DNA from: Phyto melanocephala
Lineage: Eukaryota > Arthropoda > Insecta > Diptera > Rhinophoridae
Direction of reading: 5' to 3'
DNA: 64,000 nucleotides
NCBI GenBank assembly: GCA_941918925.1
Contig: OW799234.1
Coordinates: 131,854,895 to 131,918,894 of the forward strand
Part shown: one piece after another, positions 1 to 9,954 of the stretch
Numbering within the stretch: the stretch's first letter is position 1
Layout: each line of letters starts with the position of its first letter
The notes under the pieces: generated by a model
Told to the model about the DNA's origin: nothing
Database searches by the model: none
What the model saw: the letters and a program-made list of their open reading frames with translations, nothing else
Translations under genes and position numbers: made by a program

Positions 1-240
1 CTGAACCAGTTCCAATAATTGCATAGAACGCATGCATATTAGATGAAAATAAACCGATGTTTCATGATTTCATTAAAGATGTTCGTTTAAGATATTTTGC
101 ATGAATTTGCAAGTATTTTGAAGCACAGATCTAAGTATTATTTTGCATTTAGGGAGGCATTAAGAATGCATTCTTTGGCACTATTGGTTTAGAAGTTCTA
201 AAAATGTAATTCACTTTGCATGATTTCCAAACTTTTTTTA
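1..240 (+). repeat. Truncated copy of the 18104-18496 element
   Basis: This stretch resembles the right half of the inverted-repeat element at 18104-18496. Both have GCATTTAGGGAG followed by a CATT string (about 147 and 18397), then AAATGTAATTC, CTTTGCA and TTCCAA, in the same order and orientation. The left part lies outside the window. The terminal GCTGGG is not preserved here, so the right edge is approximate. There is no coding potential. Confidence 0.45.
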
Positions 241-303
241 ACTGCGATACACATAAAGCACTCTTTACAAAAACAATTCGTATCAACACACAATACTTTG
301 TTT

Positions 304-1036
304 ATTATACCCTTCACACAGTGAAAAAGGGTATATATAGGTTTGTCATTTCGTGTGAAATTTCTACAATTTTCATTTCCGACTCCATAAAGTATATATT
401 TTCTGAAAGCTTATGAATAGGGGAGCCGATTAAGCTCTGTCAGTCTGTCCGTGTGTATGTTGAAATCAACTTCTTGAAGCCCCCCGACATAGGTTGGACC
501 CGGGTAAGGTATTAAAATATCAGAAATATTTGGGAGTAGATCGGTATTGAAAATCAGACACATCGGTACATAAACAACTGAGATATGAGCAAAAACCCAC
601 GACCACCTCGATTTTTTTTTTCACAAAAACAACATACATACATACAAACGTATATACTGGTTAGAGAATTTTAATTTTTTTTAATTTTTAATTTTTAATT
701 TAAAAAAAAAATTTTTTTTTTTAATTTTTTTTTTATTTTTTTTTTATTTTTTATTTAATATATTATTTATATTTTTATTATTATTTTTTATATATATGAT
801 AATTTATTTTTTAATTTTTTTTTTAATTTTTTAAAAAATTTTTTTTTTGTTTTTTTTAACATACGTGAATTTATAATTTTACAATGGGATGTTTTTATAT
901 ATGTATGTTTTTATATGTATGTACGTATTTCATATGGGATGAATGGTGACACAAACTACTGTTATTGCATGACTACACGTTGTGAAGGGTATATAAGATT
1001 CGGCACGGCCGAGTATAGCGCTCTTACTTGTTTTTT
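304..1036 (-). repeat. Rep-A dispersed repeat, full-length, minus orientation
   Basis: The copy opens with TATACCCTTCACACAGTG, the reverse complement of the family tail. It then has the conserved block with CCATAAAGTATATA and AAGCTTATGAATA, a GTCAGTCTGTCCGTGTGTATG string, and an A/T-only core at about 665-850. It closes with GAAGGGTATATAAGATTCGG and CTCTTACTTGTTTT, the reverse complement of the family head. The tRNA-like motif present in other copies is lost; only the adjoining CTGGTTAGAGA survives. Short reading frames here are accidental. Confidence 0.8.
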
Positions 1037-1224
1037 CTTTTCTTGTTTTGACACATGCGTGTGGTTTGCTTATAAGTTAGTAGCAACTTTAACTGCCTAT
1101 AACTGCCAAAATAATAAATCGATTCAAATAGTATATTTTAAAGGGTTTTCCAATAGGTACTAGACAACTTTGAATCTAATTTGTGAACGAAATATTTCAC
1201 TGATCATCTGTTACTTTTTAATTT

Positions 1225-1710
1225 TTTCATCGTGGTAAGTACACGAACGAACAACGTATGCAAATTATAAATATCTACTACCGAAATTCGGAGTCGGTGA
1301 CCATCACTTTAAAAGCGTTAGCTGCAATTTTCGGTCGTTATTCTCGCCCTAGTAGACAAGCAGAAACAAGTTTAATGCAAAAATTGGGTTAGTTCGTTCG
1401 TTCGTCAATAAGCAAAATTTGCATTATTGGTCTGGTGAAAATCCACATCTGCTTTATGAATCACTTCATCCACAAAAAATAATTTTTTGGTGCGGCGTCA
1501 TTGGGCCAGTCAATTGGCCAATCATTGGTCTATGTTAACAAACGAACGACGTTGGAAGAACTTAGAGCCAACATTGAACGCGAAATAGCGGGCGTTACGG
1601 CCGAAATGTGTGACCGAGTCATCGAAAATTAGGTCCAACGAATCGTTTGCTGCCGAAGTGCCCGCGGTGACCATATGAACGAAATCGAGTTCCCTTTATA
1701 AATGTTTTTA
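1225..1710 (+). pseudogene. DD41D mariner-like transposase fossil (M1)
   Basis: Three disconnected pieces of a Tc1/mariner transposase lie in order on the plus strand. From about 1246 a frame reads NEQRMQIINIYYRNSESVT, the N-terminal helix-turn-helix, and stops near 1390. From about 1407 another frame reads VNKQN, then ENPHLLYESLHPQKIIFWCG, the block after the first catalytic Asp. From about 1548 a third frame reads LEELRANIEREIAGVTAEMC and later GDHMNEIEF, the C-terminal end. The catalytic centre (QQDGA and the last Asp) is missing, stops interrupt every piece, and no terminal inverted repeats were found. The motifs match the DD41D copy at 12087-12989. It cannot encode a working enzyme. Confidence 0.65.
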
Positions 1711-1760
1711 TTGTAAATTGAATTTTTATTTTGTTGAACTTTTCTGTTTAAACTAACATT

Positions 1761-2209
1761 TTTAAATTTTTAATTAGGCTTGAGTTCATATTTAACATTC
1801 TTTATTTTTACAAAGAAATTTTTAGTTGTGTGGCTAGAGCAGGACAAAAATAGTGATATAAATGAAAGATAATAACAAACAAAAGTAAAAGGGTGGCTGT
1901 TTGGTTAAAAATTGCAATCTAACTCATTGTGGTAAAATATATGAAAAAGGAAAAACTAAAAGTAGTTACCGAATTCAATTAACTGAAGTCCCGGAAGTTA
2001 AATAGATAATACTTGCAACCAACATGTAACCACCGATCAGAGAGTGCTGATGATGAAATCGTAGCTGGTTTCGAAAACGCATTCCACTCGGCTAGTGTCG
2101 GTAAAAATATAATTTTTCAAGATTTATTCTTTCATTTATCATAATAAAAAAATTCTTTGTAAAAATAAAGAATGTTAAATATGAACTCAAGCCTGATTAA
2201 AAAAAAAAA
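1761..2209. mobile_element. Unclassified element with about 48 bp near-perfect inverted repeats
   Basis: The arms at 1776-1825 and 2146-2194 are inverted copies beginning AGGCTTGAGTTCATATTTAA, differing at about two positions over 48 bp, with looser A/T-rich pairing outside them. The interior has no open frame but contains GTAGCTGGTTTCGAAAACGC and CTCGGCTAGTGTCGG. A diverged partial relative of its right half lies at 51320-51525. No target duplication could be assigned, so the superfamily is unknown. It could be a foldback-type element. Confidence 0.6.
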
Positions 2210-2264
2210 AATACAAATTTAAAAATATTGTTTTTATTGTATTTCAAGTGGATCATAAAGTTTT

Positions 2265-3712
2265 CAATTTTTTTTTATTGGAAAACCCGTCATTAGTACG
2301 ATTTTTATATTTGTTTTGAAATTTCCGCAGCATTTATTTGCATCCTCATAACATATATATTTTCCGAAACCTCATAAATAAGAAAGTCAATTGAGCAATG
2401 TCCGTTGTACATGTGTCTCTGTATTTCCCATATTTCTACTACAAAAAATCCTTAATCCCTGATGTGTTAAAAAAAAAATATTTTTTTTGCTTAACCCCAA
2501 TGGGTATCAAATAAAAAAACTTGATTAGTAGAATTAAGGTAACTATATCAAAATGTAGAATCCAAAATGACGTAGGATATTAAATATTGCATATATGAAC
2601 CCCACCAATTTGAGTATCAAATATTTCTGAAACCTAATGGTTATAGGTTGCCCGTATTTTTACTACAAAAAAAAAAAACAAAAACCAAGATGGTGTTCAA
2701 AACAAAACCTTTTTCTTACCCATTTCAATAATAGGTAGTATTAAATGAAAGGTCTTGCCTAGTAAACAGAAAGAAAAATGATGTTCTAAATCCAAGAATT
2801 AAATTCTTAATTTAAGCCGAAAACGTGCTTAAAAATTCAAGTACGATTTATTTCTGGTTTTCTTAAAACAAGTACAAAACGGGATTGTTTGACAAAATCA
2901 AGTACAAGACTATTAAAATAAGAATTAAATTCTTAAATTAAGTCTTATTTCTCTCAAATTAAAAACAATTTTATATTTTTTAGACATTTGCTTAGATAAA
3001 CACAATCTTTTAAATTTCAAGTACGTTTTTAAAATTCTCATTCTGTTTATCATACTTTAGCTATAAGTAACAATACTTACGATAACAAAGCTGTAGCAGT
3101 TTCCGAGTTAACTTAGCTTTCATGATTTGTCCGTTAGTTATATTTTTTAGTTTTAATGAAACGTATCGCTAAGAAAATGTCAAAGGGTAAGTAGTGAAGA
3201 TACTGTACTATACAACATCTTGAAACAGGTGCATCTTTTGAGTAATTCAATCTCATTTATACTTGAATAAATATTGTTCTAAGCTTACGTCAAGTACAGT
3301 TTCGGGCTTAAGTCAAGCTAATAATTCTTAAAATCAAACTTTTTTCCGCTTAACTATTCCCAAAATTAAGAAATTCGTAATTGACACATTCATTCTTAAA
3401 TCAAGAGTTTTACCGTACTTCTGACACCGCTACGGATTGATTTAAGTACGGATTACTTGATTTGTTTTTTGAGTGTAGAATAGAGTAAATTCAAAGTCCA
3501 AAGTGGCGGCCAAAACCAAATTGAGGATAACATATTTTTTCTAAAAATTCATTTTAGGTACAACATGAACACTTTAAATCCAAAATGGCATCCGAAACAA
3601 AATGGCGTAAGAAAATATTAAATGTAAACTATGTACATGTTTCTGAAGGGTATTTAAGATTCGGCAAAAACCAATATAGCACGCTCAATTTGTTTTACAA
3701 TGTATATTGTTG
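2265..3712 (-). repeat. Diverged Rep-A-related repeat, interrupted
   Basis: The right end reads GAAGGGTATTTAAGATTCGG and then CCAATATAGC, a mutated reverse complement of the Rep-A head. The left part has CATATATATTTTCCGAAACC and CTCATAAATAAG, like the Rep-A tail side, and a weak AATGTCCGT. The interior holds several CCAAAATG(A/G)CGTA strings not seen in ordinary Rep-A. An insertion appears to split it at 2765-3475. The outer limits are approximate. Confidence 0.4.
2765..3475. mobile_element. Putative TA-flanked insertion rich in CAAGTAC and TTAAG motifs
   Basis: Flanking host repeat is continuous if this segment is removed, joining GCCTAGTA at 2764 to GAATAGAG at 3478. TA sits at both junctions (2763-2764 and 3476-3477). 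The ends are imperfect inverted repeats: the right end read inward is CACTCAAAAAACAAATCAAG, and the left end is AACAGAAAGAAAAATGATG. The interior contains about seven CAAGTAC or GTACTT strings and many TTAAG strings. There is no coding potential. A Tc1/mariner-type non-autonomous element is the best guess. Confidence 0.4.
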
Positions 3713-3775
3713 GGTATACTGAAGCATAGGTTTTAGTAATGTCAAATAAATGAATGAACTTAAGAATTACTTAAT

Positions 3776-4437
3776 TATACCCTTCACCTGTGGTGCACAA
3801 GGGTATATATAGCTTTGTCATTCCGTTTGTAATTTCTACAATTTTCATTTCCGACCCCATAAAGTATATATTTTCTGAAAGCTTATGAATAGAGGAGTCG
3901 ATTTAGCCCTGACCGTCTGTCCGTCTATCCGTGTGTTGGTTGAAATCAACTTTTAGAAGCAACTATGTGTTCCTCAGATCTGTATATGGTATCAATCTCT
4001 TGGAAATATCCAGGAATGAATCGCTATTGAAATTCAGCACAATCGCTGAGATATGAGAAAAAACCACGACCACCTCGTTTTTTTTCACAATTACAACAAC
4101 AACATACATACATGTAAAAAACATACCAAACAAAAAAAATTACAAAAAAAAAATATTAAAAATAAGAAAAAAATAATAAAAAAACTAAAAAAAAAAAAAA
4201 AAAAAAAAATTTAAAAAATTTTTTTTTGAATTTTTTAAAAAAATTTAAAAAAAATAATAAAATATAAATAATATATTAAATAAAAAAAAATAAAATTTTT
4301 TTGGCTCAGCTGGGATTCGATGCCACATTTATTCTAACGTGTACGTATGCACGTATTTTATATGGGATGAATGGTGATACAAACAGTGAAGGGTATATAA
4401 GATTCGGCACGGCCGAATATAGCACTGTTACTTGTTT
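3776..4437 (-). repeat. Rep-A dispersed repeat, subfamily 2, minus orientation
   Basis: It opens with TATACCCTTCACCTGTGGTG and ends with the inverted head (ATTCGGCACGGCCGAATATA, then TTACTTGTTTT). It shares GTTCCTCAGATC and TCTTGGAAATATCCAGGAAT with the copy at 48151-48830, which separates these two from the other copies. The A/T core (about 4135-4298) is followed by GGCTCAGCTGGGATTCGATG at 4303. Relative to the repeat ends, that motif is inverted compared with the copies at 7031 and 54744. Confidence 0.8.
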
Positions 4438-4439
4438 TT

Positions 4440-6600
4440 TTTTTAATTTTTTTAAGAATTACTTTAATATTAAACTAAAAACAAACAAAGGGCAAAAAAA
4501 GTATTAAAGTAAAGCGTGTTTTCATTATTTTTTTTTTAAGAGATGGCCTAAATAAAAAAATATCAAACAACAATATAAAATGCCAACCTGATAAGATATG
4601 GTGTGCAACATGTTGCAATGTTTAAAACTACAGAAAACAAATTGTACCAAATTCAATTTAGGGCGGCAATAGAAACACAATGTTAGTTGATTGACATAAG
4701 GGCAGGTATAAATTAAACAAACAAATCTAAAACTAAAATAGAAATTCCGCGATAAGATATAAAAACGATAAGGAAACAAAAAAATGGTATAACTTTACCA
4801 CAATTACAGCCAGATAATAATAAAAACTTATCTGTTCGAACAAATGTATCAAAACATTATCAAAGATTGGGCTCGTGTAATTTACCTGTAAAGAAAGAGA
4901 AAAATAAGAGAAAATTAAAAAATAAATTTTTTAATGCAATTGATATATAGAAAATAGACAAATAAATAATCAAAACTATTACATTTCAAAATAACGTCCC
5001 TAAAATATGTAGAGATCGTATTTGCAATTTAATACGAATCAACAGCCGATTTAATTTATAAATTGTCTTTTCTATCTCTTAATCTCTACAAATATTTTTT
5101 TATTCATTTATAATAGTTACACATAAACAACGATTCAGGTGACATTTTAAATGTCAAATCCACTTAAGCGTTACAAATGCTATAAATTCACTGAAGAAAT
5201 TTTAAACGAAACAAGGTTTTATTTAGTTTTACAAATAAACAATTTACTAAAAGTTAAACACACATACACAAACAACAAATAAAAAAGTCATGTTAATGAT
5301 GACAAACGCAAGAACTAAATTCAAATACAATAAAGAAAAAAAAAATATTTGCAACAAGAAAAAAAAAATCAGCAACAAAAATCTTTATAAGCCAAGAATT
5401 TACTTTTTTGTAACAACCAACAACAAACTGTGCTGGATTACACTCCCCCACTACTTGTCGCTTTTGGTAGAAAAAATTAAAAAAAATAAAAATAAATTTA
5501 CAACAATGTCAGTTGTATTTTTGAAATGAAGCCAACAAAGCGTCAAATAACGTATAAAATATATGAAAATCGTACAATAACCTTCGTTACGTATGAATGT
5601 GTCCTTAAGGGACCAGTTTAACAATATCAAGTTAAGCTTCAGTTTAGAAAAGGTCATTAATTTTTAATTTAATGTAAAAATGTTAATTAAGACAGTCTAG
5701 TCTTTCACTTGGAACAAAAAAACAACAAAATGTAATAGCAAATTTTATGTTTAGAACTTATCCTTTAGTTAAAGTTAAAATCAATTTTCAGAAATAATTC
5801 AGTTTAATAGTTCAAATAGAAAAATATTAGCTTAATTCACAATCTTGTGCAAAAGGTCTTGCATCAGAACATTTGCAAGATAGTAGAGCATATTTTTACT
5901 TTACACTAACAAAGTGTACACAAATAGGACATATTTGCCATGGCAAATACACAAGATTGTGAATTGGGCTGTTAAAATATTTTGTACAATAACTACAAAA
6001 ATTTAATCTATGTTTATAGAATTTCGTAAACGGAGTACGGAATATTCGTAGATTTTCATGAATAATTTGTATTTGAAAATTTTTCATATGAATTCAGTAA
6101 ACAAAACATAACATTGATTTACCACGGCTTTAGGAGGCTGATTGAAATTTGAACAAATTGCTTTCTGTTCTGAGCTTAACTTATTGTGCCTCTTCATATA
6201 TCTCGTGGTACGTGAAAAAAATTCTTAGTATGAATTGCAGTGTTTGATGCCTCTCTTTCTTCTTTCCTCTCTCTCTCTCGCCATCTCTCTACTTTCCTAG
6301 TACATGTTATTTTTTTATTGCGTATTTTAATTTGTGTACAAAATTTTATAAGTGACATAAGTGACAATTTTAGAAATTATTTTACCGACATTAACATTAA
6401 TTTTTAATTGAAAGTTTTGAAAACTATTTATAAAGCAAATATTTTGAGAGATTAAATCCTAGTTCTAAGTTTTTAAGTCAAATTGAAAAAACTAATTGCT
6501 TGCTTTAACAAAAAATTAAAAAAACTCCACATATTTAATTTAAAAATTTTTTTTTTAAATTAAATGATTGAAAAACAAAACAAAATTCGGAAATATATTT
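4440..6600. other. A+T-rich stretch, nothing recognised
   Basis: No open frame has recognisable motifs, and no inverted-repeat element was found. A short CT-rich tract lies near 6250-6295. The frame at 5290-5529 is Lys/Asn-rich translation of A-rich DNA and is not supported as a gene. Confidence 0.5.
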
Positions 6601-6609
6601 ACTTGTATA

Positions 6610-6800
6610 CGTGGTTTTAAAATTAAGCTAGGTAGGTAGAACAGGCAGCTGTTATGCAGCTCACTTGGGTTCATTATATTGATACCTAAATAGAAAATAA
6701 GGGAAGCAGACCAGTCCAGAGTCTCTGGCGGAAATCGAAATCGCAACAACCCCTAGACTTGCAGACCAGCACACTACTGAATAGTTCACTGGGGCAAACG
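6610..6800 (-). mobile_element. tRNA-derived SINE, diverged
   Basis: Read on the minus strand from about 6800, the sequence runs AGTGAACTATTCAGTAGTG, then TGCTGGTCTGCAAGTCTAGG, then GATTTCGATTTCCGCCAGAG and ACTCTGG. The order of a degraded A-box region, an anticodon-arm-like CTGGTCTGCAAGTCTAG and a B-box-like TTCGATTTCC is that of a tRNA-derived SINE head. The body continues to an A/T-rich tail near 6610. The A box is damaged, so it is not a functional tRNA gene. The source tRNA is not certain; a GCA triplet sits at the anticodon position. Confidence 0.5.
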
Positions 6801-7030
6801 ATTAATAAATAATAAAGGCAAGCTGCTTAGATGTGATCTTTTATTAACATCAAATAAATTAATATGATATCTTGTTATTGATTTATTTTATTTCGAAAGA
6901 ATTTAAATTGGCAACGCTGTTTATGTGATACATGATAAAATTGCTAGGGGTAGTTATAGGGTTTGTTTTAGAAATTTATTGAGTTACCACTTTGCAAGTT
7001 TTTAAAATTAAAAAAATAAAAATAAAAAAA

Positions 7031-7786
7031 CAAGTAAGAGCGCTATATTCGGCCATGCCGAATATTATATACCCTTCACAACGTGTAGTCATGCAATAAC
7101 AGTAGTTTGTATCACCATTCATCCCATATGAAATACATATATAAAAACATCCCATTGTAAAATTATAAATTTACGTATGTATGTAAAAAAACAAAATAAA
7201 AAAAATAAAAAAAAATTAAAAAAAAATAATTAAAATATATATAATAAATATAAAACCAAAAAAAAAATAATATAAATATAAATAATATATTAAATAAAAA
7301 ATAAAAAAAAAAATAAAAAAAAAAATTAAAAAATAAAATATAAAAAAATAAAATATAAAAAAATAAAAAAAAAATTTTTTGGCTCATCTGGGATTCGATC
7401 CCACTTTTTCTCTAACCAGAATACACGTTTGTATGTATGTATGTTGTTGTTGTAATGTTGTTTTTGTGAAAAAAAAATTGAGGTGGTCGTGGGTTTTTGC
7501 TCATATCTCAGTTGTTTATGTACCGATGTTTCTGATTTTCAATACCGATCTACTCCCAAATATTTCTGATATTTCAGTACCTCACCCGGGTCCAAGTGAT
7601 GTCGGGGGGCTTCAAAAAGTTGATTTCAACATACACACGGACAGACTGACAGAGCTTAATCGACTCCCCTATTCATAAGCTTTCAGAAAATATATACTTT
7701 ATGGGGTCGGAAATGAAAATTGTAGAAATTTCACACGGAATGACAAACCTATATATACCCTTTTTCACTGTGTGAAGGGTATAAAA
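7031..7786 (+). repeat. Rep-A dispersed repeat, full-length, plus orientation
   Basis: The head is CAAGTAAGAGCGCTATATTC, a TTCGGC/GCCGAA palindrome (here one base off), and ACCCTTCACAACGTGTAGTC. An A/T core covers about 7186-7378. The tRNA-like motif begins at 7380 (GGCTCATCTGGGATTCGATC), and CTCTAACCAG follows. The tail block with GTTGATTTCAACATACACAC and CGGACAGACTGACAG ends with CACTGTGTGAAGGGTATAAA. The 99-residue frame from 7379 is translation of this repeat and is not a gene. Confidence 0.85.
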
Positions 7787-7789
7787 ATA

Positions 7790-9405
7790 ATAATGATAAT
7801 TAAAATTAAAATTAAAATGGGTTTAAACAACACAATTCGTACATTGAACTGTAACGATAAATTAAAGTGCATTTAAGTATTTAGTCAATTAAGTTAACAT
7901 TTACGGCAAAACTATCCCTCTACGTTTTTGTTTCGTTTAAATACCACCAACGATAATGCATTTGAAATAACAATTGATGTGTCTTCGCAAACTTGTAAAA
8001 ACGACGTAACGAATTGTCACTGATTTGTGGTAAAATGTAAATGAAGAGTAAAAGACTTAAAGTACGTCTGTAAGGAGAAACACAATAAAAACTAAAAAAT
8101 TAAATAATAAAAATATCAATATAAGTATTTGTTATATGATATTGAGGTGGGTGAGTTTATTGGCATGTGTTTTTTTGTTCACTTTATTTTTTCGTCTGCA
8201 GTTATTAAACCGAGTTTTAATTAATAAAATACGCGTAATACGCAAGTATGTGTGCGCATTTAAGGAAGTCGTTTCTTAATTCCCTTAAAAAAAATATACA
8301 ATTACATTTAAGCCAATTTGGAAATACATATATCGAATAAGAGGTCATTGAATGTTGAGGAAGATTTATGTGGTTTCCCAAAAGACATATTCTTTTGCAG
8401 GAAACATAATGCTCACAATTAGTTTTTATCCCCATTGTCACAGAGTAAATTCAAAGATGTGGAATTTTAAAGCTGTATGTTATTTGTAGCTAAAATATGA
8501 TTACAAATGTTTTTCATTATGGATTCATGGCATTAGTTATTAGAGGTCTAAATCAAATAACTTTTCGCAGCAAACAATAGAATTAAATTCGAAATTCAAT
8601 TCGCAAAGTTGTAAAGAATAGTGAACTTCAAAATTATAGAGTTTAATAGCGATGACATTGACATTCGAGTTAGATATTGAAATTTGTTGTAGACGGATTT
8701 TCAGCTATTTTAAATACATTTTTATTTTTAACGATTTGCTAAGAGCTACGCAAGCATAACATATATCATTACACTTACCTCTTGCAATACAATTTACGAC
8801 ATACAAACAAATGCCATAAAATAAATGGAGAAAAAACTAAAGTAGAAAAAACTATCGTTGATAACAAAGCACCAATTACGAAAAAAAAATTAAAAAATAT
8901 TGTCAAAATAGAAAAAAATCATTAAATTCGAAATAGCTTTTCAACAAAGAAAATATAACTTAATAAACACAATGTAAAAAAATCGCTAAAAAAAAGTTTT
9001 GTTTTTTTTTTAAGAATTTGGGTAGAAGGTCTAAATACCATGACTATCTGGCGTAATGCATAAAGACCAGCTTAAACCCAACAACCAAATAAAATATTAA
9101 TATTAAAAAAATAAATTTTTTTTTAAATTTGTTTTTGGAGTATAAATTTAATAAAAATATAAACAATTATCTTCTACTCTTCATAAGTAAGTAATTATTT
9201 GTATTTCTTCACTCTTATTGATCAAGCCTTTTTATCGGTAAAAATTTCTTTGTGTCAAGGTCGTGGATGACACCCATTACTTTTGAAAATACTCCAGTAG
9301 GTCCTACTTATATTATTAAATTTTAATTTTATGATTTGAGCAAAATCACATGAAATTTTAATAATAATTTTTATTTCGTTATTTAAACAATTTTTTCTTT
9401 TGTAT
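7790..9405. other. A+T-rich stretch, nothing recognised
   Basis: No motif-bearing frame, inverted repeat or copy of another repeat in the window was seen. Short runs of A or T are frequent. Confidence 0.5.
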
Positions 9406-9409
9406 AGTA

Positions 9410-9951
9410 AAGGGTCCGCCACCTAACGTTTTGTTTGTTTTTCAACTAGTGCTTATTTCGTGAATGGTAACACTTAGCACATGTCTGATTTGACAGATAA
9501 TTAGTTTTATCCTTCCGCTGAACGAATATGGTTGTGTATACGCTTGCGACATTACTTTTGGCGATTTTGGCAAAAAAAAAATCATCTTTTCAGAGGAAGC
9601 TCATTTTGATCTTGTCGGATATGTAAACAAGCAAAATTGTCGCATTTGGGGCACAGAAAACCCGCACGCATACATTGTAAAGCCGATACACCCAAAACGA
9701 GTCACTGTTTGGTGCGGATTTTGATCCAGAGGCATAATTGGGCCATTTTTCCTCGAAAATGAGCAAGGAGTGGCCGTAGTCAATGGCGATCGTTATCGGG
9801 CCATGTTGAACGAATTTTTGTTCACAAAAATTGAAGAGGAGGATATTGGCAACAATTGGTTTCAACAGGACGGCGCTACATGCCACACAGGCGAAACTAC
9901 ACGTTTTTTTTTATAACATTTTCAGAAAAAAAACTTATTTGGCGGACCCTT
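9410..9951 (+). mobile_element. Internally deleted Tc1/mariner element (M2)
   Basis: Terminal inverted repeats AAGGGTCCGCCACCTAA (left) and AAGGGTCCGCCAAATAA (right, read inward) are flanked by TA at 9408-9409 and 9952-9953, as expected for Tc1/mariner. At 542 bp the element is less than half of a typical autonomous length. It retains only the middle of the transposase gene. Confidence 0.85.
9578..9905 (+). pseudogene. Mariner transposase fragment in M2
   Basis: One frame reads FSEEAHF, GYVNKQNCRIWG, HPKRVTVWCGF, a stop near 9722, then GIIGPFF, VVNGDRYRAML and WFQQDGATCHTG before it is lost in T-rich DNA. These are the central catalytic-domain motifs of a Tc1/mariner transposase. The first catalytic position, usually Asp in FSDEAHF, reads Glu here. 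The second Asp (QQDGA) is present. The third Asp and C-terminus are deleted, as is the whole N-terminal DNA-binding region. The 98-residue minus-strand frame over the same bases is only its antisense shadow. Confidence 0.8.
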
Positions 9952-9954
9952 TAT

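Noticed and set aside
7163..7387. 74-residue minus-strand frame, Phe/Tyr-rich
   Set aside because: It is a translation of the A/T-only core of Rep-A; length follows from absence of stop-forming G in that strand, not from coding.
7379..7678. 99-residue plus-strand frame
   Set aside because: Lies entirely in the Rep-A tail block, which recurs elsewhere with stops in this frame.
4885..8780. Isolated splice-site-like strings (for example TTACCTGTAAAG, ACTTACCTCTTG)
   Set aside because: Such strings occur by chance in A+T-rich DNA, and no adjacent coding exon supports them.
9590..9886. 98-residue minus-strand frame
   Set aside because: Antisense shadow of the M2 transposase fragment, which has recognisable motifs on the plus strand.
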